Part shown: positions 1-8,140 of the stretch, one piece after another
Numbering within the stretch: position 1 is the first letter of the stretch
Layout: each line of letters starts with the position of its first letter
Assembly: GCA_964352675.1 (NCBI GenBank)
Contig: CAYGSN010000019.1
Coordinates: 1-35,850 of the forward strand
Source of the DNA: CAYGSN01 sp964352675
Lineage (GTDB): Bacteria; Pseudomonadota; Alphaproteobacteria; Micavibrionales; Micavibrionaceae
DNA length: 35,850 bases
Reading direction: 5' to 3'
Position numbers and translations under genes: made by a program
Notes under the pieces: generated by a model
Told to the model about the DNA's origin: nothing
Seen by the model: only the letters and a program-made list of their open reading frames with translations
The model's database searches: none

Positions 1-178
1 GTTGCGGGCGATTTCCGAACTAAGGCCGCAGGAGGATTATCTTCCGCGCATGGAAAAGATTGAGGTGCTGGCGGACGATTTGCGAAATACAGATAAGTTC
101 CGCAGGCGCACCTTGGGCGGTTTGGTTTTTTCACGGGACGATAAAATGGGTGAGATTGAGATCAGCCTTGAAAAATGA
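1..178 (+). CDS. tilS: tRNA(Ile)-lysidine synthase, C-terminal fragment (partial)
   Basis: Reading frame 2 is open from the window edge to TGA at 176-178 and gives about 58 residues, including a PRMEKIEVLADDLR stretch and an RRRTLGG stretch. These resemble the C-terminal end of alphaproteobacterial TilS, which converts C34 of tRNA-Ile(CAU) to lysidine. The position directly upstream of ftsH fits the conserved tilS-ftsH order. The catalytic N-terminal ATP-pyrophosphatase domain lies outside the window, so the call rests on the short tail plus context. It could also be another protein; moderate confidence. Confidence 0.6.
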   Translation, partial: LRAISELRPQEDYLPRMEKIEVLADDLRNTDKFRRRTLGGLVFSRDDKMGEIEISLEK

Positions 179-283
179 AGCCGCGAAAAATCACGGCTCA
201 GGGCTGGTTTTCTCTTGTTTATGCGCCCAAATAGTTTAGGTTATTGGTGATACAACTCAAAGAATAATAAGGAATTCCATACA

Positions 284-2209
284 GTGAATACATTTGGACG
301 CAATTTTGTTTTCTGGCTCGCGGTCGCGTTGTTGTTGATTTTTCTGTTCAACCTGTTCCAAGGCGCAAAGACCCCAGGCCTTATGGGTGCTGATCAGCAG
401 CTTCCTTACAGCGATTTCATGTCCGAGGCCAAGGCCGGCCGGATTGCCAATGTCACGATTAAGGGCCAGGAGGTTGAGGGCAATTTCACCGCTTCCGGGG
501 AAGGTTTCCGCACGATGGTGCCGCCCAATGAAAATGTGGTGGAGCGCCTGCAGGGCACCGGCGTACAAATCCGCGCGGAGAAAGAGTCTCCTGAACAGGT
601 GAGTTTTTTCAGTATTGTGATTTCGCTTCTGCCTGCGGTTTTGATTATTGGAGTATGGATTTTCTTTATGCGACAGATGCAGGGCGGCAAAGGCGGCGGC
701 GCGATGGGGTTTGGAAAATCCCGTGCGCGGATGTTGACCGAGAAACAGGGCCGCGTGACATTTGATGATGTCGCCGGGATCGAAGAGGCCAAGCAGGAGC
801 TGGAAGAGGTTGTGGAGTTCCTGAAAGATCCGCAGAAATTTTCACGCCTGGGCGGAAAAATTCCCAAGGGCGCTTTGCTTGTTGGTTCGCCAGGTACGGG
901 TAAGACACTGATTGCGCGGGCGGTTGCCGGTGAGGCGCAGGTGCCGTTCTTTACGATTTCCGGCTCTGATTTTGTGGAAATGTTTGTCGGGGTGGGTGCG
1001 AGCCGTGTGCGCGATATGTTCGAGCAAGGAAAGAAAAACGCACCCTGTATTATTTTTATCGACGAGATTGATGCAGTCGGTCGTCACCGTGGCGCCGGGC
1101 TTGGTGGCGGCAATGATGAGCGTGAGCAGACCCTGAACCAGCTTTTGGTGGAGATGGACGGATTTGAGGCCAATGAAGGTGTGATTATTATTGCGGCCAC
1201 GAACCGCCCGGATGTTTTGGACCCGGCCTTGCTGCGTCCCGGCCGTTTTGACCGTCAGATTGTTGTTCCTCTTCCCGATATCAAGGGGCGGGATAAAATC
1301 CTGAAAGTGCATATGAAGAAGGTGCCGCTGGCCAATAATGTCGATGCGATGGTTCTGGCGCGCGGAACACCAGGGTTTTCCGGTGCGGATCTGGCCAATT
1401 TGGTGAATGAGGCCGCTTTGCTGGCTGCGCGGCGCGGGAAGCGGGTTGTTGGGATGGATGAATTCGAAAGTGCCAAGGACAAGGTCCTGATGGGCGCGGA
1501 GCGTAAATCTATGGTGATGAGCGAGGATGAGAAGAAGCTGACCGCCTATCACGAAGCAGGGCATGCGATCGTGGCGTTGCATGAGCCGGCCTCGGACCCT
1601 ATTCACAAGGCGACGATTGTGCCGCGTGGCCGCGCGCTGGGTGTTGTGATGCGTCTGCCGGAGCGTGACCGCTTGTCGATGGCACGGGAGAAGCTGCATG
1701 CTGATCTCGCCGTGGCGATGGGCGGACGTGTGGCGGAGGAAATTATTTTCGGCCATGACAAGGTCACCACCGGCGCATCCAGCGATATTTCCATGGCGAC
1801 CAACATGGCGCGTAAAATGGTGACTGAGTGGGGCATGAGCGACAAGCTTGGGCCGCTGCGCTATGCATCGGACCAGGAAGAGGTTTTCCTGGGGCATTCA
1901 GTTTCGCAAACCAAAAATATGAGTGATGAAACCGCCGGAATTGTGGATTCGGAGGTGCGGCGCATTGTTGAGGAGGCTTACACACGCGCGACGGAAATCC
2001 TGAACAAAAATATCAAGGACCTGCATAAGCTGGCCAAGGCTTTGCTGGAATATGAGATGCTGTCCGGGGACGAGATCAAGGCGTTGCTGAAGGGTGAGCC
2101 GATTATCCGCGACAACGGCGATGACGAGCCGGGTGATTCCAAGCCGAAATCCTCCGTGCCGTCGGGTGGAAAACTATCAGGTGGCGGCGAAGTGCCGCAG
2201 GGAGCTTAA
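284..2209 (+). CDS. ftsH: ATP-dependent zinc metalloprotease FtsH
   Basis: Membrane-anchored AAA+ protease that extracts and degrades membrane and short-lived cytosolic proteins as a hexamer. The 641 residues show the full family layout: TM1 at about 8-27, a periplasmic domain, TM2 at about 108-129, an AAA+ module with Walker A GSPGTGKT (201-208; most homologues have GPPGTGKT), Walker B IIFIDEID (246-253) and a second region of homology ending RPGRFDRQ. The M41 protease domain has zinc motif HEAGH (423-427) and the likely third ligand D501. The tail is Gly/Ser/Pro rich. The start is GTG at 284, with an AAGGA ribosome site at 269-273. The gene lies between tilS and glmM, as in other alphaproteobacteria, but no folP gene intervenes. 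Confidence 0.97.
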   Translation: MNTFGRNFVFWLAVALLLIFLFNLFQGAKTPGLMGADQQLPYSDFMSEAKAGRIANVTIKGQEVEGNFTASGEGFRTMVPPNENVVERLQGTGVQIRAEKESPEQVSFFSIVISLLPAVLIIGVWIFFMRQMQGGKGGGAMGFGKSRARMLTEKQGRVTFDDVAGIEEAKQELEEVVEFLKDPQKFSRLGGKIPKGALLVGSPGTGKTLIARAVAGEAQVPFFTISGSDFVEMFVGVGASRVRDMFEQGKKNAPCIIFIDEIDAVGRHRGAGLGGGNDEREQTLNQLLVEMDGFEANEGVIIIAATNRPDVLDPALLRPGRFDRQIVVPLPDIKGRDKILKVHMKKVPLANNVDAMVLARGTPGFSGADLANLVNEAALLAARRGKRVVGMDEFESAKDKVLMGAERKSMVMSEDEKKLTAYHEAGHAIVALHEPASDPIHKATIVPRGRALGVVMRLPERDRLSMAREKLHADLAVAMGGRVAEEIIFGHDKVTTGASSDISMATNMARKMVTEWGMSDKLGPLRYASDQEEVFLGHSVSQTKNMSDETAGIVDSEVRRIVEEAYTRATEILNKNIKDLHKLAKALLEYEMLSGDEIKALLKGEPIIRDNGDDEPGDSKPKSSVPSGGKLSGGGEVPQGA

Positions 2210-2214
2210 TACCA

Positions 2215-2244
2215 ATGCGTTTACCGAATATGCGTTTACCGACA
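2215..2244 (+). repeat. 15-base tandem direct repeat
   Basis: The 13-mer ATGCGTTTACCGA occurs at 2215-2227 and again at 2230-2242, a 15-base period. Both copies are in the same frame and encode MRLPN and MRLPT at the start of the small ORF. Each copy offers an ATG, so either could start translation. It looks like a simple slippage duplication. Confidence 0.7.
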
Positions 2245-2436
2245 TTGTTCCGCACCGCATGTGTGGATGCTTTTGCCGGAAACGGCCTACAGGGCGCTCA
2301 GAACAAGGGCGCTGCGGAGCAGGAGTCGCCCTCGCCCGAGGACGCTGCGCATGAAGAGGTGCTCAGGGCCTATGAGCGCAGTCTTGCAAAAGATGTTATG
2401 GTGTATACCTGCCTGGCCTATCTGGCCTTGTGTTAA
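2215..2436 (+). CDS. Small hypothetical protein between ftsH and glmM
   Basis: A 73-residue ORF starts 6 bases after the ftsH stop and ends 18 bases before glmM. An AGGGAG ribosome-site-like motif lies at about 2199-2204, inside the end of ftsH. The protein opens with a short repeat (MRLPN-MRLPT) encoded by a 15-base tandem duplication. A Glu/Ala-rich middle and a helical segment ending in YTCLAYLALC follow. I do not recognise a family. The tight co-directional spacing argues for a real cistron in the ftsH-glmM operon, but no motif supports it, so it could be a chance ORF in spacer DNA. Confidence 0.42.
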   Translation: MRLPNMRLPTLFRTACVDAFAGNGLQGAQNKGAAEQESPSPEDAAHEEVLRAYERSLAKDVMVYTCLAYLALC

Positions 2437-2454
2437 CGCTGCGCGGACGGGCAA

Positions 2455-3816
2455 ATGAGCAAAAAATATTTCGGAACGGATGGAATTCGCGGACAGGCTA
2501 ACACGGCCCCGATGACCGCGGATATGGCGTTGAAGGTTGCGATGGCGACCGGCCATGTTCTGCGTGCCCGCCGTGATAACGGAGCGCAGACGGATCGGGC
2601 GATTATTGGCAAGGACACGCGCTTGTCAGGCTATATGTTTGAAGAAGCAATGTGCGCCGGATTTGTGGCGATGGGGATGGATGTGATTTTGGTCGGACCG
2701 ATCCCGACACCGGGAATTGCGCTGCTGACACGCTCGTTGCGTGCCGATGTGGGGGTCATGATTTCTGCCTCGCATAATCCGTTTCAGGATAACGGGATCA
2801 AGCTATTCGGCGCGGACGGCTATAAGCTGGATGATGAGGTGGAGGCCGCGATCGAAATGGCAATCGATGGGGATCTGAACGCGCATCTGGCTCTGCCTGC
2901 CGATCTGGGGAAGGCCACGCGGCTGGAAGATGCCCTGGGCCGGTATGTCGAACATGTAAAGCGGAGCTTCCCGCGCGGAAAATCGCTGGAAGGTATGCGC
3001 ATTGTTGTCGATTGTGCGCATGGCGCGGCGTATAAAGTTGCGCCGCAGGTGTTGTGGGAGCTGGAGGCTGATGTGATTGCCATTGGTGATAAGCCGAATG
3101 GCCGCAATATCAATGAGGGTTATGGCGCAACCGCGCCGGAGAATTTGCAAAAAGTGGTTCTGGAGAACGGTGCGGATATCGGGATCGCGCTGGATGGCGA
3201 TGCAGACCGGTTGATCGTGGTGGATGAGAAAGGCCAGGTCGTTGATGGCGACCAGTTGATGGCGGCTTTGGCGCTGTCGATGCAAGCGCAAGGTGTTCTG
3301 GTTAAAAACACTGTGGTTTCCACGGTGATGTCCAATCTGGGTTTTGAGAATCTTTTAAAATCCAAGGGCGTTGATCTGATCCGCACGGCGGTGGGCGACC
3401 GGCATGTGATGGAGGAGATGCGTGCGCAGGGTTATAATTTAGGAGGGGAGCAGTCGGGGCATATGATTCTGTCGGATTATTCCACGACCGGGGACGGCTT
3501 GCTGGCGGCGCTGCAAATTCTGGCGCTGTTGATTGAGAAGGGCAAACCGGCAAGTGAGGTTTTGCGCCTTTTTGATCCTCTCCCGCAGATTTTGTACAAT
3601 GCCAAATATGGTGAGGGTGCTAAACCTTTGGAGAATGAGGGCGTGAAGGCTGCGATCAAGGCGGCGGAAGACAAGCTTGCCAATGACGGGCGGCTCTTGG
3701 TTCGGGCTTCGGGTACCGAGCCGGTCATCCGCGTGATGGCCGAAGGGTCGGATGCGGATTTGATCAGGAGCGTAACGCTTGATATTTGTGCTGTGATTGA
3801 AAAAGCGGCTGGTTAA
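2455..3816 (+). CDS. glmM: Phosphoglucosamine mutase GlmM
   Basis: Interconverts glucosamine-6-phosphate and glucosamine-1-phosphate in the cytosol, on the route to UDP-GlcNAc for peptidoglycan and lipid A. The 453 residues match the usual length of about 445-455. The N-terminal FGTDGIRG motif (6-13) is typical. The phosphoserine loop ISASHNP (103-109) puts the catalytic serine at S106, the metal loop DGDADR is at 247-252, and the C-terminal phosphate-binding loop is RASGTEP. It sits downstream of ftsH in the usual alphaproteobacterial order. The ribosome site before the ATG is weak (GGACGGG), which suggests read-through from the ftsH transcript. Confidence 0.97.
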   Translation: MSKKYFGTDGIRGQANTAPMTADMALKVAMATGHVLRARRDNGAQTDRAIIGKDTRLSGYMFEEAMCAGFVAMGMDVILVGPIPTPGIALLTRSLRADVGVMISASHNPFQDNGIKLFGADGYKLDDEVEAAIEMAIDGDLNAHLALPADLGKATRLEDALGRYVEHVKRSFPRGKSLEGMRIVVDCAHGAAYKVAPQVLWELEADVIAIGDKPNGRNINEGYGATAPENLQKVVLENGADIGIALDGDADRLIVVDEKGQVVDGDQLMAALALSMQAQGVLVKNTVVSTVMSNLGFENLLKSKGVDLIRTAVGDRHVMEEMRAQGYNLGGEQSGHMILSDYSTTGDGLLAALQILALLIEKGKPASEVLRLFDPLPQILYNAKYGEGAKPLENEGVKAAIKAAEDKLANDGRLLVRASGTEPVIRVMAEGSDADLIRSVTLDICAVIEKAAG

Positions 3817-3839
3817 TAACAAAAATAGAAGGGTAAATC

Positions 3840-5132
3840 ATGGCGAATGTAGCGGTAATCGGTTCCCAGTGGGGTGATGAGGGCAAAGGGAAGATTGTTG
3901 ATTGGTTGTCCAGCCGGGCCGATGTGGTGGTGCGGTTTCAGGGTGGGCATAATGCCGGCCACACGCTGGTGATTGACGGCAAGACCTATAAACTCAGCCT
4001 GTTGCCATCTGGTATTGTACGACGCTCGAAACTATCGCTGATCGGCAATGGTGTGGTGGTTGATCCGTGGGCGCTGCTGGCGGAGATTGAAAAGCTCCGC
4101 GGACAGGGCGTTGAGGTTAACCCCGACAAGTTGATGATTGCAGAGAATGCGACGCTGATCCTGCCGGTGCATCAGATTCTGGATGAGGCGATGGAGCGCG
4201 CGCGCGGCAATGCGCCGATCGGTACGACCAAGCGCGGCATTGGTCCGGCTTATGAGGATAAGATCGCGCGGCGCGGTATTCGCGTGTGTGATTTGCGCGA
4301 GCCTGATGTGCTGCGCGCCAAGTTGAATAATATGATGTTGCACCATAATGCGCTGCTGCGCGGCCTTGGGATGGATGAGGTCAATGTTGATAAGATGCAT
4401 GCGAAGCTGATGGATGTTGCGCCGGAGATTTTGCCCTATGTTGGCGTGGTCTGGCGGGCGCTGGATGAGGCGCGTAAGGCGGGTAAGAAGATTCTGTTTG
4501 AGGGCGCGCAGGGCATGATGCTGGATGTGGATCATGGCACGTATCCATTCGTAACTTCATCGAATATGCATGCGGCGCAGGCGGCGACAGGCGCAGGGAT
4601 TGGCCCGGATCAGGTCGGGTTTGTGCTGGGGATCACCAAGGCGTACACAACGCGCGTCGGCTCCGGCCCGTTTCCATCCGAGCAGGATAACGAGATCGGC
4701 CAGTTTCTGGGCGAGCGTGGCAAGGAATTCGGCACAAATACCGGGCGTAAGCGCCGCTGCGGCTGGTTCGATGCGGCGCTGGTGCGCCAGACGGTAATGA
4801 TTTCCGGCATTCACGGCATTGCGCTGACCAAGCTGGATATTCTTGATGGGCTGGAAGAGATTAAAATCTGCATCGGCTATGAGCTGGATGGAGAGCAGAT
4901 TAATTATATCCCGGCCGGACAGGATGCGCAGGCGAAGCTCAATCCGGTTTATGAAACGCTGGAAGGCTGGACGGAAACCACATATGGGGCCCGGAGCTGG
5001 GCTGATTTGCCGGCGGCTGCGATCAAGTATGTGAAGCGCATTGAGGAATTGATTGGGGCGCCTGTGACTTTGCTCTCTACGTCTCCTGAGCGGGATGACA
5101 CGATTTTAATGCAAGACCCCTTTTTGGGTTAG
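3840..5132 (+). CDS. purA: Adenylosuccinate synthetase PurA
   Basis: Catalyses GTP-dependent condensation of IMP with aspartate, the first committed step to AMP. The 430 residues are the normal length. The N-terminal GDEGKGK loop (12-18) carries the catalytic D13, GGHNAGHT (35-42) carries H41, GTTKRGIGPAY binds IMP, and TTRVGSGPFP is also conserved. A clear AGAAGGG ribosome site lies about 7 bases before the ATG. It is co-directional with glmM, 23 bases downstream, so it is probably on the same transcript. A small ACCC/GGGT hairpin overlaps its stop codon but lacks a convincing T tract. Confidence 0.97.
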   Translation: MANVAVIGSQWGDEGKGKIVDWLSSRADVVVRFQGGHNAGHTLVIDGKTYKLSLLPSGIVRRSKLSLIGNGVVVDPWALLAEIEKLRGQGVEVNPDKLMIAENATLILPVHQILDEAMERARGNAPIGTTKRGIGPAYEDKIARRGIRVCDLREPDVLRAKLNNMMLHHNALLRGLGMDEVNVDKMHAKLMDVAPEILPYVGVVWRALDEARKAGKKILFEGAQGMMLDVDHGTYPFVTSSNMHAAQAATGAGIGPDQVGFVLGITKAYTTRVGSGPFPSEQDNEIGQFLGERGKEFGTNTGRKRRCGWFDAALVRQTVMISGIHGIALTKLDILDGLEEIKICIGYELDGEQINYIPAGQDAQAKLNPVYETLEGWTETTYGARSWADLPAAAIKYVKRIEELIGAPVTLLSTSPERDDTILMQDPFLG

Positions 5133-5181
5133 AATTTCTTAAGGCCCATATCGTTTTACTTTTCTGCCCATCAGGATTATC

Positions 5182-5340
5182 ATGAAGACTGTAGAGTTGC
5201 GGTTTTTCGGATTGGTTCAAGGTGGTTCCATGATCGTTAAGGCGGGCTTGTCACAATATATTTTAGATTTCATTTTGCATGACCGAAACGCCTGTAGACC
5301 AGGAAATTTCAGAGGACGCCCAAAAAGACCCTTCGGATAA
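5182..5340 (+). CDS. Possible 52-residue leader ORF overlapping the pseudokinase gene start
   Basis: An ATG at 5182 is preceded by AGGA at 5173-5176, a better ribosome site than that of the downstream gene. It opens a 52-residue frame ending at 5340, 61 bases inside the next gene in another frame. The predicted peptide has a mildly hydrophobic first half and an Arg/Pro-rich end. No family is recognised. It may be chance, or a leader peptide whose translation affects initiation at 5279. Confidence 0.15.
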   Translation: MKTVELRFFGLVQGGSMIVKAGLSQYILDFILHDRNACRPGNFRGRPKRPFG

Positions 5341-7432
5341 AGCTGAAAAGGGTTCGGACGCGGCGCTGCAGACGTCTTCTGGCGGGGGTGTTGCTGTTGT
5401 GACACCTGATAAGGGCGGCAAAAATACAAAATCGGCTATTTTAGCGGAGAGTGTTGAAATATTTCCGGGTGAAGCTTTGCCGGAATATGATTGCGGGCTT
5501 ATCAAAGCATATCGGGCACAATCTCTTAAGGGTAGGGAAGAGTATGTGGCTTATGTATGTGAACGTTTTTTGCCGCCGCGCGTAAAAGATGCCAATCTTT
5601 ACACAGGAATCATAAACCCGATGATGGCGAAGCTGGTCAAATACGGAGTGGCCTATTGGCCGCCGGCCAAGCAGGAAAGGATGGTGTTCGTCTATAGTAA
5701 TATCACAGGCGAAAGGCTTCTGAAGCCGGGCGCGCTTGCCGCGATGGGTTGGCGCCAGGAAAAGGTGATGGAGCAGGTTGTCCACCCTTTGGTGGGAGTT
5801 CTTCAGGATTTCAGGGATAAGGGGTTTACCCACGGTTTTATCTCGCCGATCAATATGTTTGGCGGTGTTAAGACCGGCGGCGGGAGTGGGGTTGTTCTGG
5901 GCGATTGTTTGTCATCGCCCTGTTCTTATAACCAACCGCTTTTGTATGAGACGATAGAACGTTCAATGGTCGATCCGATCGGACGGGGCAAGGGCACGCT
6001 GGCAGATGACATTTACGCTTTCGGCGTGTCGCTGGCTGTATCTTTGCGGAGTCACGACCCGCTTAAGGATATGAGCCGTGATGACATCATACGTCACAAA
6101 ATCGAGTATGGATCTTATTTTACAGTAACCGGAAAAGACAGGTTTAAGGGTTCTATTTTAGAGTTGTTGCGTGGTGTGCTTTTGGATGATCCGGTGCAGC
6201 GCTGGACGATTGACGATGTGGTGAGCTGGCTGGATGGGGTGCGCCTGACGCCGCGGCAATCTGTGAAGCAAAAAAAGGCGCAGCGGCCGCTTGCTTTTAA
6301 CAATGAAAAATATTTTTATTCCTCAATTCTGGCGATGGATATTGATCTTAACCCCCAGGAAACACAGCGTTTGGTCGAGAATGAGGATCTGCAGCAATGG
6401 CTGGAACGCGCGATGGAGGATGAAGAATCTGTGGAACGGGTAGAATTGGCTATACGATCTTCGCGAGAAGGTGGAACCGGGCCGGGGTATGAGGAGCGTC
6501 TGGTGGCTAACTTATCGACGGCTCTGGACCCTTTTGCTCCTATTCGTTTTCGGGGTTTAAGGCTGTTGGCCGATAGTGTTGGGAATGCCCTGGCCGAGGC
6601 CATGGTTTTAAAGCAGGATATCAACCCGTTTGTGGAAATGTTCCAGCAGCAAATTGCTTTGAACTGGTTGGGGATTCAAAAAGGAGGCGCAGTTGATACC
6701 GGGGCGTTGATTCCCAAATTTGATCAGTGCCGCACTGCCGTTCGGCAAGCCAAGGTTGGATATGGCATAGAGAGGGCATTGTATATTTTGGCGCCGAATG
6801 TGCATTGTCTAAGCGAAAAGCTGGCGGAGTATTTTGTGCGCTCCCCCGAAGATATGATATTCGCCTTTGAGGATATTGCCGAAAAAGGAAAGGCGCCTAC
6901 GGTGTTGTTGGATCGCCATAGTATTGCCTTTATCTATGTTAAGGATTCTTCATCTATTGAACCCTATCTGCACGAGTTGGCTTCGCCCGAACAACACAAA
7001 AGAATTCTTGGGGGGCTGAAGACTCTGGCGACAATACAAAAACGCTGCGCGCTTCCGCCTATGCCGCATTTGGCGAAGGCCGTGGCGGAGACCTTGCCTG
7101 CGGTTTATAAGCGTTATCATGACCGTCAGGTGCAGGAAAAGCTGGAAAAGAGTGTAAAACGTTATGCGGCCGACGGTGATTTGGTCAAGATGGCTGGTTT
7201 AATGGACAATATTGACGTCGTGAATAAGGATTTTTCAGCCTTTAAAAGTGCGATGCTGGAATATTCCCAATTAAAGCAGGAAATAGAAAACCTGGATAAG
7301 CACCTCGAGAATAAAAGCAGTTTTGGTAGGGGTACTGCCCGTGAGGTCGCCGCTCTGATTGCCAGCGCGTTGGCTGGTATAATTATTTTGTTCACGGCTT
7401 TTACAATGTTAACCGGCCATTCCATGTTTTGA
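5279..7432 (+). CDS. Pseudokinase-like protein with C-terminal membrane anchor
   Basis: This 717-residue protein has a disordered acidic N-terminus (1-60) and then the outline of a Ser/Thr kinase fold (about 70-320). EYVAYVCERF (88-97) sits where the VAIK strand belongs, RMVFVYSNITGERLL (134-148) resembles a hinge, HGFISPINMF (185-194) replaces HRDxKPxNIL, GDC (208-210) replaces DFG, ADDIYAFGVSLA (242-253) matches helix F, and the Arg of DDPVQRWT matches the subdomain XI arginine. The ATP lysine, catalytic aspartate and metal aspartate are all absent, so I infer a catalytically dead pseudokinase. Residues 340-640 are unrecognised and helical; a short coiled coil (about 655-682) precedes a C-terminal TM (about 690-711), suggesting a tail anchor with a cytosolic body. 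The start is the first ATG after an in-frame stop at 5264; it lacks a clear ribosome site. The gene lies 13 bases upstream of another membrane protein and just before the Tad locus. Confidence 0.8.
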   Translation: MTETPVDQEISEDAQKDPSDKAEKGSDAALQTSSGGGVAVVTPDKGGKNTKSAILAESVEIFPGEALPEYDCGLIKAYRAQSLKGREEYVAYVCERFLPPRVKDANLYTGIINPMMAKLVKYGVAYWPPAKQERMVFVYSNITGERLLKPGALAAMGWRQEKVMEQVVHPLVGVLQDFRDKGFTHGFISPINMFGGVKTGGGSGVVLGDCLSSPCSYNQPLLYETIERSMVDPIGRGKGTLADDIYAFGVSLAVSLRSHDPLKDMSRDDIIRHKIEYGSYFTVTGKDRFKGSILELLRGVLLDDPVQRWTIDDVVSWLDGVRLTPRQSVKQKKAQRPLAFNNEKYFYSSILAMDIDLNPQETQRLVENEDLQQWLERAMEDEESVERVELAIRSSREGGTGPGYEERLVANLSTALDPFAPIRFRGLRLLADSVGNALAEAMVLKQDINPFVEMFQQQIALNWLGIQKGGAVDTGALIPKFDQCRTAVRQAKVGYGIERALYILAPNVHCLSEKLAEYFVRSPEDMIFAFEDIAEKGKAPTVLLDRHSIAFIYVKDSSSIEPYLHELASPEQHKRILGGLKTLATIQKRCALPPMPHLAKAVAETLPAVYKRYHDRQVQEKLEKSVKRYAADGDLVKMAGLMDNIDVVNKDFSAFKSAMLEYSQLKQEIENLDKHLENKSSFGRGTAREVAALIASALAGIIILFTAFTMLTGHSMF

Positions 7433-7445
7433 AGAAAGAAAAAGT

Positions 7446-7997
7446 ATGGCAAAAGCAGCAAAGAAAACGCCTTCTAAAGCGTCAAAAAAAGGGAAAAAGG
7501 GTGGAGTACCAATCTTTCTAATTTTTGGGGTGTTAACGGGCATTGTACTGTTGCCTTCGACAGTATTGCTGTTGATTGGAATGCTTCCGACGGTGGTTGC
7601 TTTTTTTATTGACACATCGAAGCGAAAAACCCGTGCAGTTACTGTTGGAGCAATGAATTTTGCCGGATGTTCCCCTTTCTTGATTGAGCTATGGAAGAGT
7701 GGGCATAGTATGGATTCTTCCCTTGAAATTGCTACTCAACCCATGGCCGTTATTGTCATGTACGCGGCTTCGGGCGTGGGGTATGTGATTGACTGGGCGA
7801 TGTCAGGAGTTGTCTCTACAATTCTTTATCAGCGCGGACTGTCCCGTAGAAAGGCGATTGAGCGGCGTCAGGAAGAATTGATTGACCGCTGGGGTAGAGA
7901 GGTTACGGGAGATTTTCCTCTGGATGAATATGGGTTTGCCCTGGATATGACTCCCGGTCAAACGTCAAAACCACAACAAAAACCCAAGAAAAAATAG
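7446..7997 (+). CDS. Small basic integral membrane protein of unknown function
   Basis: A 183-residue protein with a Lys/Ala-rich N-terminus (1-19), a long hydrophobic stretch (about 21-56, probably two helices with a short turn), a polar loop, a further hydrophobic region (about 95-127), and a charged amphipathic tail ending in a Lys/Gln/Pro-rich segment. The positive charge at both ends predicts cytosolic termini. I recognise no family. It follows the pseudokinase gene after 13 bases with an AAGAAAGAAAAAG leader, and a terminator follows it, so the two genes form a unit. By position it could be the membrane partner of the pseudokinase; a role in Tad pilus function is inference. Confidence 0.75.
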   Translation: MAKAAKKTPSKASKKGKKGGVPIFLIFGVLTGIVLLPSTVLLLIGMLPTVVAFFIDTSKRKTRAVTVGAMNFAGCSPFLIELWKSGHSMDSSLEIATQPMAVIVMYAASGVGYVIDWAMSGVVSTILYQRGLSRRKAIERRQEELIDRWGREVTGDFPLDEYGFALDMTPGQTSKPQQKPKKK

Positions 7998-8073
7998 ACT
8001 TTTAATCATTTGTTCATAGAATAACAACTATAATGGGATGTTAGGTTAGGGTTTTTGGGTTTTTATCTTTTTC

Positions 8074-8098
8074 AAAGCGGAGTTCTGCCGCTTTTTTT
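8074..8098 (+). terminator. Rho-independent terminator after the pseudokinase pair
   Basis: The stem AAAGCGG (8074-8080) pairs with CCGCTTT (8088-8094) across a 7-base loop and runs into a T tract. It separates the pseudokinase/membrane-protein unit from tadE. Confidence 0.8.
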
Positions 8099-8140
8099 GT
8101 GCCTGAAAATAATCACTAATTTTATAAGAATTTTGGGTAA

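Noticed and set aside
181..230. Terminator or heat-shock promoter between tilS and ftsH
   Set aside because: The AGCCG/CGGCT stem is short and the T run is not adjacent; the CTTG at 214 has no matching RpoH -10.
842..1897. Long minus-strand frame of 351 codons opposite ftsH
   Set aside because: It is antisense to the AAA and protease domains of ftsH, rich in His/Arg/Gln from complementary codons, and has no domain signature.
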